From NCBI RefSeq assembly GCF_028622115.1, contig NZ_CP097263.1, positions 6,014,001 through 6,078,000 of the forward strand: 64,000 bases of DNA, in the 5' to 3' direction. Made by a program: the position numbers and the translations under genes. Positions 20,134-29,305 of this stretch are shown here, piece after piece (position 1 is the stretch's first letter; each line of letters starts with the position of its first letter). Source of the DNA: Kutzneria chonburiensis. GTDB lineage: Bacteria; Actinomycetota; Actinomycetes; Mycobacteriales; Pseudonocardiaceae. The notes below the pieces were generated by a model. That model was not told where the DNA came from. It made no database searches and saw nothing but the letters and a program-made list of their open reading frames with translations.

Positions 20134-22230
20134 GTGCTGGGGGCGCACGCGCACCCCGGCGGCACCGTCGTGCGGGCGCTGCGCATCGGGGCCCATTCGG
20201 TGTCGGTGCTGGTCGGCGACAAGCGGTTCGAGCTGGACCCGGTCGAGGGCGGCCTGTTCGCCGGGCTGGTGCCGGAGCCGCCGAGCGACTACCGCTTCGA
20301 GGTCGACTACGGCGACGGCAACGTGGTCATCGCCGACGACCCGTACCGCTGGCTGCCCACCATCGGCGAGCTGGATCTGCATCTGATCGGCGAGGGCCGG
20401 CACGAGCGGCTGTGGGAGGTGCTGGGCGCGCATCCGCACACCTACGACACCCCCGGCGGCCCGGTCGACGGCACGTCGTTCGCGGTGTGGGCGCCGACCG
20501 CGCAGGGCGTGCGGGTGTGCGGCGACTTCGACGGTTGGGACGGCCGCGGCACGCCGCTGCGCTCACTGGGCGGCTCCGGCGTGTGGGAGGTGTTCCTGCC
20601 CGAGGTCCCGGTCGGCACCCGGTACAAGTTCCGGCTGCTGGGCAAGGACGGCGCCTGGCACGAGAAGGCCGACCCGCTGGCCTTCGCCACCGAGATCCCG
20701 CCGGCCACCGCGTCGGTCGTGTACGAGTCGTCGTACACCTGGGACGACGCCGAGTGGCTGGCCGAGCGGGAGGCCAGCGACTGGTCCCGCCGCCCGGTCA
20801 GCGCCTACGAGGTGCACCTGGGCTCGTGGCGGCAGGGCCTGAACTACCGCGAGCTGGCCGAGCAGCTGGCCGACTACGTGCTGGAGACCGGCTTCACCCA
20901 CGTCGAGCTGCTGCCGGTGGCCGGCCACCCGTTCGCCGGGTCGTGGGGCTACCAGGTGACGTCGTACTACGCGCCGACGCCGCGGTTCGGCTCGCCCGAC
21001 GAGTTCCGGCACTTCGTCGACCACCTGCACCAGCGGGGCATCGGCGTGCTGGTGGACTGGGTGCCGGCGCACTTCCCCCGTGACGAGTGGGCGCTGGGCC
21101 GGTTCGACGGCAGCCCGCTCTACGAGCACGCCGATCCGCGCCGGGGCGAGCAGCCCGACTGGGGCACGTTCGTGTTCGACTTCGGGCGCAACGAGGTCCG
21201 CAACTTCCTGGTGGCCAACGCGCTGTACTGGATCGAGGAGTTCCACGTGGACGGCCTGCGGGTCGACGCGGTGGCCTCGATGCTGTACCTGGACTACTCG
21301 CGGCCCGAGGGGCAGTGGCTGCCCAACATCCACGGCGGCCGGGAGAACCTGGACGCCGTGCAGTTCCTCCAGGAGCTCAACGCCACCGTGTACCGGCGGC
21401 ACCCGGGGATCATGATGATCGCCGAGGAGTCGACGGCCTGGCCGGGCGTGACCCGGCCGACCCATCTCGGCGGGCTCGGCTTCGGCTTCAAGTGGAACAT
21501 GGGCTGGATGCACGACACGCTCCGGTACCTGTCGCACGACCCGGTGCACCGGTCGTACCACCACAACGAGATGACCTTCTCGCTGATGTACGCCTGGAGC
21601 GAGAACTTCGTGCTGCCGCTGTCGCACGACGAAGTCGTGCACGGCAAGGGTTCGCTGTGGGGCCGGATGCCGGGCGACGCCTGGAACAAGGCGGCCGGGC
21701 TGCGCTCGCTGCTGGCCTTCATGTGGGCCCACCCGGGCAAGCAGCTGCTGTTCATGGGCGGCGAGTTCGGGCAGATCGACGAGTGGTCGGAGAAGCGGTC
21801 GCTGGACTGGCCGCTGCTGGACGAGCCGCTGCACAACGGGATCAAGCGGCTGGTCGGCGATCTGAACGCGGCGTACAAGGTGTCGCCGGCACTGTTCACT
21901 CTGGACACTTCGCCGGACGGCTTCTCGTGGATCGACGCCAACGACTCGGCCGGCAACGTGCTGTCGTTCCTGCGTGAGGGCGAGGACGGCTCGATGTTGG
22001 CCTGTGTGGCCAACTTCTCCGGCTCGCCGCACCAGGACTACCGCATGGGCCTGCCCACCACCGGCGTCTGGCGCGAGGTGGTCAACACCGACGCCTCCGT
22101 GTACGGCGGTTCGGGTTGGGGCAACCAGGGCGAGATCGTGGCCGGGGCCAAGCCCTGGCACGGCCGCCCGGCCTCGGCCATCGTGCAGCTGCCGCCGGCC
22201 GGCGTGATCTGGCTGGCCCCGGAGGCGTAG
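20134..22230 (+). CDS. glgB: 1,4-alpha-glucan branching enzyme (N-terminus displaced by frameshift)
   Basis: The intact frame gives up to 698 residues from a GTG at 20134, but that codon is an internal valine in conserved sequence, so the natural protein probably starts at 20063 (see the frameshift entry). GlgB (GH13_9) makes alpha-1,6 branches. It has an N-terminal N1-like beta module, a CBM48 module ([20 protein letters not shown]), then the barrel with [13 protein letters not shown], nucleophile Asp in [17 protein letters not shown], acid Glu in [14 protein letters not shown] and [15 protein letters not shown]. It is the last gene of the operon, and a strong hairpin follows 9 bases after the stop. 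If the frameshift is real, translation would depend on the poor GTG at 20134 and lose about 24 residues. Confidence 0.93.
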   Translation: MLGAHAHPGGTVVRALRIGAHSVSVLVGDKRFELDPVEGGLFAGLVPEPPSDYRFEVDYGDGNVVIADDPYRWLPTIGELDLHLIGEGRHERLWEVLGAHPHTYDTPGGPVDGTSFAVWAPTAQGVRVCGDFDGWDGRGTPLRSLGGSGVWEVFLPEVPVGTRYKFRLLGKDGAWHEKADPLAFATEIPPATASVVYESSYTWDDAEWLAEREASDWSRRPVSAYEVHLGSWRQGLNYRELAEQLADYVLETGFTHVELLPVAGHPFAGSWGYQVTSYYAPTPRFGSPDEFRHFVDHLHQRGIGVLVDWVPAHFPRDEWALGRFDGSPLYEHADPRRGEQPDWGTFVFDFGRNEVRNFLVANALYWIEEFHVDGLRVDAVASMLYLDYSRPEGQWLPNIHGGRENLDAVQFLQELNATVYRRHPGIMMIAEESTAWPGVTRPTHLGGLGFGFKWNMGWMHDTLRYLSHDPVHRSYHHNEMTFSLMYAWSENFVLPLSHDEVVHGKGSLWGRMPGDAWNKAAGLRSLLAFMWAHPGKQLLFMGGEFGQIDEWSEKRSLDWPLLDEPLHNGIKRLVGDLNAAYKVSPALFTLDTSPDGFSWIDANDSAGNVLSFLREGEDGSMLACVANFSGSPHQDYRMGLPTTGVWREVVNTDASVYGGSGWGNQGEIVAGAKPWHGRPASAIVQLPPAGVIWLAPEA

Positions 22231-22239
22231 AGACAGCGA

Positions 22240-22282
22240 AACGGCCCGAAACCTGGTTCCTGGGACCAGGTTTCGGGCCGTT
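22240..22282. terminator. Bidirectional terminator after glgB
   Basis: An 18-base perfect stem (22240-22257 with 22265-22282) with a 7-base loop lies between the convergent glgB and the Asn/Gly-repeat protein gene. T-rich sequence is minimal, as is usual in high-GC actinobacteria. Confidence 0.88.
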
Positions 22283-22299
22283 GTGGTGCGAACGGGGTG

Positions 22300-23508
22300 T
22301 CAGCCGACCTTCTGGATCAGCGCCTTGCGGATGAGCTGCTTGCCCTGCTCGTGGATCTGGTTGAACGCGCCGGCGTCGAGCAGCACGCAACTGCCGGAGG
22401 TGGACGTCACCGGGACGGTGATGGACTTGTTGTTGTCCAGGTTGGTCACCTTGAGCTTGGTGCCGATCGGGAACTGGTTGCTGGAGGCGGTGAGGCCACC
22501 CGAACCGGTCGTGGTCACCGTGGAGCCCTTGCAGACCTGGTTGGCCGCGGTGCCGGCGGCGGTGCCGTTGTCGGCGCCGTTTCCGTTGCCGGCGTTGGTG
22601 TCGGTCGGGTCGGCGGTCGCGGTGGGGTCGGCGGTGGCGGTGCCGTTGTCGCAGCCGGCGTTGCCGTTGCCGTTGTTGCCGGCGTTGCCCATGCCGTTGT
22701 CGTTGCCCATACCGTTGTCGTTGCCCATGCCGGCGTTGCCCATGCCGTTGCCGTTGCCGTTGTTGCCCATGCCGTTGTTCATGCCGCCGTTGTCGCCCAT
22801 GCCCATGCCACCGTTGTTGTCGGTGGTGGTGGTCGGCGGCGCGGTGGTGTCGGTGCCCATGCCACCGTCACCCATGCCGTTGCCCATGCCGTTGTTGTTG
22901 CCCATGCCGTTGTTCATGCCACCGTTGTCGCCCATGCCACCGTTGTTGTCCGTGGTGGTGGCCGGCGGGGTGTTGGTGTCGGTCGGGCAGCCGTTGTTGT
23001 TGCCGTTGCCGTTGTTGTCACAGTTCGCGGCCTTGAGGCGCGACTCGATCTGGGCCACGACGGCCTCGCGGTTCTTGATGCGGGCGGCCGACTGGGCGTC
23101 GGGGTGGGCCTTCTGGTCGGCGATGAACTTCAGGTTGTTCTGCAACGCCTTCTGCAGGCCGGCGCAGTCCTCGCCGCTGCCCTTCTTCTTTTTCGCGTCA
23201 GCCGATGCCGTCACGTTGTTGGTGCAGCCGGCGGCCTGGCGGCGCTGCTGGATCTGGGCCACGACCGCGTTGCGGTTGGCGATGTTGGCCGCGGACACCG
23301 CGGTCGGGTTGGCCTTCTGCTGCGCGATGAAGTTCAGGTTGTTCTGCAGGGCCTGGTCGAGGCCCTGACAGTTCTCGGTCGCCGCGTGGCTAGTCCCCGA
23401 GATGATCGCGAATCCACCTCCCAGCACGACGGCGACGCCCAGCACAGCCGCGACACCGAGGATGGTGGCACGTTTGCGACTGGGACTCATATCGGCAATC
23501 CAGGACAT
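22300..23508 (-). CDS. Exported Asn/Gly/Met-repeat protein with degenerate RlpA-like C-terminal domain
   Basis: 402 residues from the ATG at 23508 (AGGAG 8 bases upstream). A signal or anchor helix (ATILGVAAVLGVAVVLGGGFAI) is at about 14-35. Two duplicated modules of about 50 residues follow, each bounded by cysteines (ENCQGLDQALQNNLNFIAQQK and EDCAGLQKALQNNLKFIADQK). Next come about 120 residues of low-complexity GM/GN/NGM repeats with Thr/Pro spacers. The end (FPIGTKLKVTNLDNNKSITV, then VLLDAGAFNQI) resembles a double-psi beta-barrel of the RlpA type but lacks the catalytic Asp/His pattern. A cell-wall-associated structural or binding role is likely; function is unproven. Confidence 0.75.
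   Translation of the reverse strand: MSWIADMSPSRKRATILGVAAVLGVAVVLGGGFAIISGTSHAATENCQGLDQALQNNLNFIAQQKANPTAVSAANIANRNAVVAQIQQRRQAAGCTNNVTASADAKKKKGSGEDCAGLQKALQNNLKFIADQKAHPDAQSAARIKNREAVVAQIESRLKAANCDNNGNGNNNGCPTDTNTPPATTTDNNGGMGDNGGMNNGMGNNNGMGNGMGDGGMGTDTTAPPTTTTDNNGGMGMGDNGGMNNGMGNNGNGNGMGNAGMGNDNGMGNDNGMGNAGNNGNGNAGCDNGTATADPTATADPTDTNAGNGNGADNGTAAGTAANQVCKGSTVTTTGSGGLTASSNQFPIGTKLKVTNLDNNKSITVPVTSTSGSCVLLDAGAFNQIHEQGKQLIRKALIQKVG
22650..23026. repeat. Coding tandem repeat (GGCAACAACGGCATG-type units)
   Basis: On the plus strand, units such as TTGCCCATGCCGTTG and CCACCGTTGTTGTC recur many times, encoding the Gly-Asn-Met repeats of the minus-strand protein. Such arrays expand and contract by slippage. 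They also create a long but spurious plus-strand open frame. Confidence 0.8.
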
Positions 23509-23624
23509 TGCGGCGTCTCCTGTCGTCGTTCTTGGTCTGAACCACGTTCGCGGGGTTACTACCGCCGAAACCGTCGAAAGGTTCACCTCGGGTCGGCCCA
23601 AGTTGACGGGTAGCATTCGTTCAC

Positions 23625-24566
23625 GTGCACGAGATCGCGGTCTTCAGCGGCAGCGCCCACCCCGAACTTGCGTCCGACATCTGCGCGCACCTCGGTGTTC
23701 CACTACGCCCGGTACGGGTCGATCGGTTCGCCAACGACTGCATCGAGGTCCAACTCCAGGCGAACTGCCGCGAGCGGGACGTGTTCCTGATCCAGCCGCT
23801 GGTGCCGCCGACCCAGGAGAACCTGGTCGAGCTGCTGCTCATGCTGGACGCCGCCCGCGGCGCGTCGGCCGCCCGCACGACCGTGGTCATGCCGCACTAC
23901 GCGTACGCCCGCAGCGACAAGAAGGACATGCCCCGCGTCTCCATCGGCGGTCGCCTGGTCGCCGACCTGCTGGTCACCGCGGGGGCCAGCCGGGTGTTGA
24001 CCATGACCCTGCACTCGCCGCAGGTCCACGGCTTCTTCAGCGTGCCGGTGGACCACCTGCACGCGCTGCGTGAGCTGGCCACGCACTTCAGCGGCGCCGA
24101 CCTGTCCAACGCCGTGGTCGTCTCGCCCGACCTGGGCAACGCCAAGCCGGCGGCGGCCTTCGCCCGGCTGCTCGGCGTGGACGTGGCCGCCGGGGCCAAG
24201 CAGCGCTTCTCCGACGACAAGGTCAGCATCAGCTCGATCATCGGCGACGTGGCCGGCAAGGACGTGATCGTGCTCGACGACGAGATCGCCCGCGGCTCCA
24301 CCGTGGTCGAGCTGATCCGCCTGCTGGCCGAGCTGGGCGTCAACTCGATCCGGGTGGCCTGCACGCACGGCCTGTTCGCCGACGGCGCGATCAAACGCAT
24401 CGGCGACCTGCCCGGCGTGCGGGAGATCGTCTGCACCGACACCGTGCCGCTCGCCCCGCAGAAGCGCACGCCCAAGCTGACCGTGCTGTCCATCGCCTCG
24501 GCCATGGCTGAGGCGATCCGGCGCATCCACAACGGCGAGTCGGTCAGCGCCCTGTTCGACGCCTGA
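23625..24566 (+). CDS. Ribose-phosphate pyrophosphokinase (PRPP synthetase paralogue)
   Basis: 313 residues from a GTG at 23625. It transfers pyrophosphate from ATP to ribose-5-phosphate to make PRPP for nucleotide, His and Trp synthesis. Visible features are FSGSAHPELASDICAHLG, NDCIEVQLQANCRERDVFLIQ, the loop PHYAYARSDKKDMPRVSIGG and the PRPP-binding loop VIVLDDEIARGSTVVE. That last loop departs from the usual VDDMIDTGGT, and the ATP loop reads RSDKK rather than RQDRK. These differences suggest a second, divergent Prs rather than the housekeeping copy, so I give no symbol. It is divergent from the repeat protein and not in an evident operon. Confidence 0.85.
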   Translation: MHEIAVFSGSAHPELASDICAHLGVPLRPVRVDRFANDCIEVQLQANCRERDVFLIQPLVPPTQENLVELLLMLDAARGASAARTTVVMPHYAYARSDKKDMPRVSIGGRLVADLLVTAGASRVLTMTLHSPQVHGFFSVPVDHLHALRELATHFSGADLSNAVVVSPDLGNAKPAAAFARLLGVDVAAGAKQRFSDDKVSISSIIGDVAGKDVIVLDDEIARGSTVVELIRLLAELGVNSIRVACTHGLFADGAIKRIGDLPGVREIVCTDTVPLAPQKRTPKLTVLSIASAMAEAIRRIHNGESVSALFDA

Positions 24567-24621
24567 TCTCGGGGGTTAACCGGATATCGGGACCGGTCCC
24601 GGCTCCGTAACCTGGGAAAAC

Positions 24622-25971
24622 GTGAGCCTGCACGCGCTGATACTGCGACCGCTGGGGGAAGCGCGGACCTGGCGGGCGACCCTGCACCTGCTCGGCGGCG
24701 TGTTCTGGAGCGTGGGCAACACGCTGGTGCTGCTCGTCGGCCTGATCGTCACCCTGCTGCCGATCCCGGCGGTGATGACCTTCGGGGCGATGGTCAGCGC
24801 CACCGAGTTCAACGTCACGGCCAGCACCTTCGTGGTGCTGCTGCTGTTGCTGCTGATCCTGCCGATGGGCGTGTTCGGCTTCGTCGGCACCGGTTACGCG
24901 CTGGAGGCGTGCGCCCGGCTCGAGGTCGGCTGGCACCGGTCGATCCTCGGCGTGGACATCCCGCTCACGCTGCACCTGCCGGCCCGTGGCGGGCGGCTGC
25001 TGCCGCTGTTCCTGCGAATGCTGCGCGACCCACTGCTGTGGCGGCTGATGGCGTACCAGCTGGTCCGGCTGCCGGTGGCGCTGCTCACCGGGGCGCTGAC
25101 GGTGATCGCCTGGGTGCTGCCGCTGGTGGTCACCGTGGTCGCGGCGATGTTCTTCGTCAGCCTGACCGTGCAGTCGATCAACTCGCCGTACGTCCACCCG
25201 AACGACGTGTGGGCCGGCACCCCGATGCTGTTGCTGGCCCTGCTCGTGCCGGTGGTGCCGTACCTCGTGCGGTGGATGCAGTCGTGGCAGCTCGCGCTGG
25301 CCCGCCGCTACCTGGGGCAGCTGTCGGCCGAGCAGCTCGCGGCCCGGGTCTTCGAGGTGGAGCAGCGCCGTGAGGACGCCATGGCCGCGGCCGAGACCGA
25401 GCGGCGTCGGATCGAACGCGACCTGCACGACGGCGCCCAGCAGCAGCTGGTGGCGTTGGCCATGCTGCTGGGGCGGGCCAAACGCAAGTACGACAGCGAC
25501 CCCGACGCCACCCGGGCGCTGCTGGAGGAAGCCCATCGCAGCGCCAAGGAAGCCATCGTCGAGCTGCGGGAACTCACCCGCGGCCTGTCGCCGCCGGTGC
25601 TGGCCGACCGGGGCCTGGACGCCGCGCTGTCGGCGCTGGCCGCCCGCTCCGAGGTGCCGGTGTCGATCGACTACGCCGTGCCGGCGCGCCCCGGCCGGAC
25701 CGCCGAGTCCATCGCCTACTTCATGATCGCCGAGTCGCTGACCAATATCGTCAAGCACGCCCGGGCCACGCGGGCCTGGGTGATCGTGCGGCGGGCCGGT
25801 GGACGGCTGCGGGTCGAGGTCGGTGACGACGGCGTCGGCGGGGCCGATGCCGCCGGCTCGGGGCTGGCCGGCCTGGCCGACCGGGCGGCCGGCGTCGACG
25901 GGGTGCTGACCGTGACCAGCCCGGCCGGTGGGCCGACGACCGTGAGTCTGGAGCTGCCGTGCGAATCGTGA
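24622..25971 (+). CDS. NarL-family sensor histidine kinase
   Basis: 449 residues from a GTG at 24622. The N-terminal half has about four to six hydrophobic segments (about 25-60, 70-90, 150-182, 200-216) surrounding an actinobacterial sensor region. A HisKA_3 domain follows with phospho-acceptor His269 in ERRRIERDLHDGAQQQLVALAM. The HATPase region is shown by AESLTNIVKHARA (N box) and VGDDGVGGA (G box). It shares 13 bases with the response regulator gene, so the pair is coupled. The signal is unknown; the broad membrane half suggests sensing within or near the membrane. Confidence 0.9.
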   Translation: MSLHALILRPLGEARTWRATLHLLGGVFWSVGNTLVLLVGLIVTLLPIPAVMTFGAMVSATEFNVTASTFVVLLLLLLILPMGVFGFVGTGYALEACARLEVGWHRSILGVDIPLTLHLPARGGRLLPLFLRMLRDPLLWRLMAYQLVRLPVALLTGALTVIAWVLPLVVTVVAAMFFVSLTVQSINSPYVHPNDVWAGTPMLLLALLVPVVPYLVRWMQSWQLALARRYLGQLSAEQLAARVFEVEQRREDAMAAAETERRRIERDLHDGAQQQLVALAMLLGRAKRKYDSDPDATRALLEEAHRSAKEAIVELRELTRGLSPPVLADRGLDAALSALAARSEVPVSIDYAVPARPGRTAESIAYFMIAESLTNIVKHARATRAWVIVRRAGGRLRVEVGDDGVGGADAAGSGLAGLADRAAGVDGVLTVTSPAGGPTTVSLELPCES

Positions 25972-26603
25972 TCGCCGAGGACGCCGTGCTGCTGCGGCAC
26001 GGCCTGACCCTGCTGCTGACCGAGAACGGCCACGAGGTCGTCGACGCCGTCGACGACGCCGAGAAGCTGCTGCGGTCGGTGGCTGATCACCGGCCCGACG
26101 TGTGCGTGGTCGACGTCCGGATGCCGCCCACGCACAGCGACGAGGGGTTGCGGGCGGCGCTGGTGATCCGGCAGCAGTGGCCGGCGACCGGGGTGCTCGT
26201 GCTGTCCCAGTACGTGGAGGAGCGCTACGCCGCCGACCTGATCACCGGGGCTTTGAACGGCGTCGGCTACCTGCTCAAAGACCGGGTCGCCGACGTGGAG
26301 GAGTTCCTGTCCGCGCTGGACCGGGTCGGGTCCGGCGGCACCGTGTTCGACCCCGAGGTCGTGTCGCAGATCGTGGCGCGGAGCCGGCGGCACGACCCGC
26401 TGGCCGCGCTGACGCCCCGTGAGCGGGAGGCGTTCAGCCTGATGGCCGAGGGCCGGTCCAACGCCGGCATCGCCGAAGGGCTGGTGATCACCGAGGGGGC
26501 GGTGGAGAAGTACGTGGCCAACATCTTCAACAAGCTGGGGCTGCCCAAGACCAGCACCGAGCACCGCCGGGTGCTGGCCGTGCTGCGCTACCTCGGCGGC
26601 TGA
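25959..26603 (+). CDS. NarL/LuxR-family response regulator
   Basis: 214 residues from a GTG inside the end of the kinase gene. The receiver domain has acidic residues at 7-8, phospho-acceptor Asp52 in VCVVDVRMPP, and Lys in YLLKDRV. The C-terminal LuxR-type HTH is LTPREREAFSLMAEGRSNAGIAEGLVITEGAVEKYVANIFNKL. It pairs with the preceding kinase. Its 3' end overlaps the convergent hydrolase gene by 16 bases. Targets are unknown. Confidence 0.9.
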   Translation: MRIVIAEDAVLLRHGLTLLLTENGHEVVDAVDDAEKLLRSVADHRPDVCVVDVRMPPTHSDEGLRAALVIRQQWPATGVLVLSQYVEERYAADLITGALNGVGYLLKDRVADVEEFLSALDRVGSGGTVFDPEVVSQIVARSRRHDPLAALTPREREAFSLMAEGRSNAGIAEGLVITEGAVEKYVANIFNKLGLPKTSTEHRRVLAVLRYLGG

Positions 26604-27316
26604 GTCCGCGAGCGGAGCAGGTCGAGCAGCGTGCGGCCGAACGCCGCCGGGTCGTTGATGCCCGGCATCGGCGCGTAGCCGAAGTGGTTGCCGGGGAAGA
26701 TCACCATCGACGCCTTGATCGCGTCGGCGACCGCCTCGGCCGTGCGGAACGGCAGCGAGCCGGCGACCGCCTTGCCCCCGGCCAGCACCACGTTGACGCC
26801 GCTGTCGCGGACCTTGGCCAGGTCGAGGCGGTGGTCGACGAAGGCGTTGACCTCGTTGCTGTCGAAGCGCAGGGTCGCGGCCACGGCCTTGGTCGTCTCC
26901 TCGTCGACCGGGCCGAGGATGCCGGTCAGCTTGAGGAACCGCAGGCCCGGGTCGGGGGCGTCGGCGAGGTCGTGGAAGGCCTTGGTCACTTCGTCGCCGT
27001 CGGGCAGCGCGGACATCACCGGCGGTTCGTGGGCGATGACCACGCCCAGCCGTTCCGGATGGCGGGCCACCAGGTCGAGGGCGACCAGCCCGCCGGCGCT
27101 GCTGCCGAAGACCGCCGCCTTCTTCGCGCCGAGATCGTCGAGCAGCTGCGCCGCTTCGTCGGCGCGCTCGACCGGGCCGCCCTCGCACTGCGTGTACGTG
27201 ACGACGGTGTACTGCTCGGCCAGGACGTCCAGCACTGCGTCGTAACTGCTGTCGTTGCCGCCGCCCCCGTGCAGCAGGAGCAGTAAAGGACCGTCGCCCC
27301 GGGTCTTCGTGTCCAT
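26588..27316 (-). CDS. Alpha/beta-hydrolase
   Basis: 242 residues from the ATG at 27316 with AAGGGGG upstream. The oxyanion region is LLLLLHGGGGNDSSYDAV, the nucleophile elbow is VFGSSAGGLVALD (Ser of GSSAG), and a candidate catalytic His lies in PGNHFGYAP near residue 210. The fold is that of small soluble esterases and lactonases. The substrate cannot be told. It has no signal peptide, so it is cytoplasmic, and it is convergent with the response regulator. Confidence 0.82.
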   Translation of the reverse strand: MDTKTRGDGPLLLLLHGGGGNDSSYDAVLDVLAEQYTVVTYTQCEGGPVERADEAAQLLDDLGAKKAAVFGSSAGGLVALDLVARHPERLGVVIAHEPPVMSALPDGDEVTKAFHDLADAPDPGLRFLKLTGILGPVDEETTKAVAATLRFDSNEVNAFVDHRLDLAKVRDSGVNVVLAGGKAVAGSLPFRTAEAVADAIKASMVIFPGNHFGYAPMPGINDPAAFGRTLLDLLRSRTQPPR

Positions 27317-27369
27317 GGGAACCCCCTTGCCGGCCAACGATACCGTGGCGCGTCGGGCAGACTGGTCGG

Positions 27370-28740
27370 GTGCTTGGAACTGCTCGGCTCGTCGTCGCGC
27401 TGGTGGCCGTGCTCTGTGCCGGCGGGTGCGCCTACGTCGACGGCGTCGCCGAGCCGGTCGGGGCCGACTCCGTGCTCGTCGACGGCGGCGTCGCGCCGAC
27501 CTTCGTGAAGGACACCGATCAGGGCACCACCGATCGCCTCGCCGCCTCCACCATCAGCGACGTGCAGGCCTTCTGGAAGCAGAACTTCCCGTCGGTGTTC
27601 GGCAAGCCCTGGCGGGACCTGACCGGCGGCGCGTACTCGGTCGACACCGTGTCGTCCAAGGGCGCGGCGCCGCCATGCACCGAGCAGGCGTCGGACGTGG
27701 AAGGCAACGCTTTCTATTGCCCGTCAAAGGATTCCATCGCGTGGGACCGCTCGGCACTGCTGCCCGTGCTGCGTGATCAGTTCGGCGATGCCGCCGTGGT
27801 TGTCGTGCTGGCGCACGAGATGGGGCACGCCGTGCAGTCCCGCACCTCGCCAACGGCAGACATGGCCCGCCGGGACCCCGACCGGTATCCGACGATCTTG
27901 ATCGAGACCATGGCCGACTGCTACTCCGGTGCCTTCGTGCGATCCGTCGCCGACGGCAAGGCTCCGCATCTGCGGATCACGTCGGCCCAGCTGGACAAGG
28001 CCATCGGGGCGTTGGCCACGTTCCGCGATCCGGTCGGCACCAGCTCGGCCGAGGACGGGGCGCACGGCGACGCGTTCGACCGCGTTTCGGCTTTTCAGGA
28101 CGGGTATCAGCAGGGGGCCAAGCTGTGCGCCGGCATGTCGGTGGACAACCGCCAGTTCACCCAGCGGACCTTCACCAGCCTCACCGACAAGGCCCGCGGC
28201 GGCAACATTCCGTTGCCTGATCTCGTGAAGGCGATGGAGCCCGACCTCAACGCCTACTTCGGCGGACTGGCCGGTTCCCGCTGGTCCGCGCCCAAGCTGA
28301 CGCAGAGCGACGGCCCCGCCTCGTGCTCTTCGGGCGGCGATCAGGGTCCGGTCGCGTTCTGCCCGGCCACGAAATCCGTACTGCTGGCGACCAAGGGCAC
28401 CGTCGCCGTGCTCGTGTCGTCCATCGGCGACTACGCCGCCGGCACCCTGCTGGCCACCCGCTACGCCCTGGCCGCGTTGTCCGCCCTCGGCAAGCCGATC
28501 GACTCCGGCGACGCCGGCCGGTCGGCCGTCTGCTTGGCCGGCGCGTACACGGCGTCGGTCCCGGCGCGCAACCAGACCTTGCGGCTGTCCCCCGGCGACC
28601 TCGACAAATCCGTCGGTGTCCTGTTGGCCTACGACTACGGCTCCCGCACCACCGCCGGCACCCCCATCCCGACCGGTTTCGCCCGTGTGCTGGCCTTTCG
28701 CGCCGGTTTCGCCGGCGGCGCGAAGTCCTGCGGCGTCTGA
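27370..28740 (+). CDS. Lipoprotein zinc metallopeptidase (neutral zinc metallopeptidase family), copy 1
   Basis: 456 residues with a lipoprotein signal ending at Cys20 (LCAGGC). Zinc ligands are in AHEMGHAVQ (His149, Glu150, His153), with Glu179 in IETMADCYSG as probable third ligand, a pattern of the neutral zinc metallopeptidase family (PF04228-like). The C-terminal 180 residues contain paired cysteines and resemble those of the paralogue at 41008. It is probably anchored outside the membrane. It lies close to a NarL-type two-component system, as does the paralogue. The substrate is unknown. The hairpin at 28824 terminates it. Confidence 0.82.
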   Translation: MLGTARLVVALVAVLCAGGCAYVDGVAEPVGADSVLVDGGVAPTFVKDTDQGTTDRLAASTISDVQAFWKQNFPSVFGKPWRDLTGGAYSVDTVSSKGAAPPCTEQASDVEGNAFYCPSKDSIAWDRSALLPVLRDQFGDAAVVVVLAHEMGHAVQSRTSPTADMARRDPDRYPTILIETMADCYSGAFVRSVADGKAPHLRITSAQLDKAIGALATFRDPVGTSSAEDGAHGDAFDRVSAFQDGYQQGAKLCAGMSVDNRQFTQRTFTSLTDKARGGNIPLPDLVKAMEPDLNAYFGGLAGSRWSAPKLTQSDGPASCSSGGDQGPVAFCPATKSVLLATKGTVAVLVSSIGDYAAGTLLATRYALAALSALGKPIDSGDAGRSAVCLAGAYTASVPARNQTLRLSPGDLDKSVGVLLAYDYGSRTTAGTPIPTGFARVLAFRAGFAGGAKSCGV

Positions 28741-28823
28741 TTCCGGCGGCCCGCGACATCAAGAAAACAACAAGGCCGTGTCGTTCGTCGTGCGACGGCA
28801 CCCGGAGGGCGTATCCTGGTGTC

Positions 28824-28855
28824 GAGCCCGTCACCCTCCCCCTGGTGGCGGGCTC
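28824..28855 (+). terminator. Hairpin terminator after metallopeptidase copy 1
   Basis: GAGCCCG.CACC pairs with GGTG.CGGGCTC around an 8-base CT-rich loop and is followed by GTCTT. It separates the metallopeptidase from the VOC gene. Confidence 0.65.
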
Positions 28856-28912
28856 GTCTTATGTCTGATTTCGTCAAGACGCCTGGTCAGGCCGTTGCCT
28901 AGGGTCGTGGCC

Positions 28913-29305
28913 ATGACACCTCAGTTCGCGGTCATCGGCCTGGTCGTCGATGACATGCCCAAGTCCTTGGCCTTCTACCGGCGGCTCGGTCTCGAGATTC
29001 CCGCCGACGCGGACGGCGAGCCCCATGTCGCCGCTGACCTGCCCGGTGGGCTCCAGCTCATGTGGGACACCGTCGCCACCGTCCGCTCGTTCGACCCGAC
29101 CTGGACGCCGCCGACTGGTTCGCACCGCGCCGGCCTGGCCTTTCGCTGTGCCACGCCGGCCGAGGTCGACCGGGTCTACGCCGAGCTCGTGGACACCGGG
29201 TACCACGGTCACAAGGCACCGTGGGACGCCTTTTGGGGCCAGCGCTACGCCGTCGTCCACGATCCCGACGGCAACGGCGTCGACCTCTTCTGCCCTCAGG
29301 CCTGA
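28913..29305 (+). CDS. VOC-superfamily (glyoxalase/bleomycin-resistance-like) protein
   Basis: 130 residues from the ATG at 28913 with AGGG upstream. A single VOC module with two beta-alpha-beta-beta-beta units: AVIGLVVDDMPKSLAFYRRLG at the start, and YAVVHDPDGNGVDLF at the end, which holds a typical metal-ligand Glu/Asp position. Members include glyoxalases, dioxygenases and drug-binding proteins; the role here is not determined. Its last 10 bases overlap the convergent CopD-like gene. Confidence 0.85.
   Translation: MTPQFAVIGLVVDDMPKSLAFYRRLGLEIPADADGEPHVAADLPGGLQLMWDTVATVRSFDPTWTPPTGSHRAGLAFRCATPAEVDRVYAELVDTGYHGHKAPWDAFWGQRYAVVHDPDGNGVDLFCPQA

Noticed and set aside
22297-23613. 438-codon plus-strand frame antisense to the Asn/Gly/Met-repeat protein
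   Set aside because: It has monotonous Val/Ala/His content, a product of the tandem repeat, and no domain. The minus strand has the ribosome site and signal peptide.
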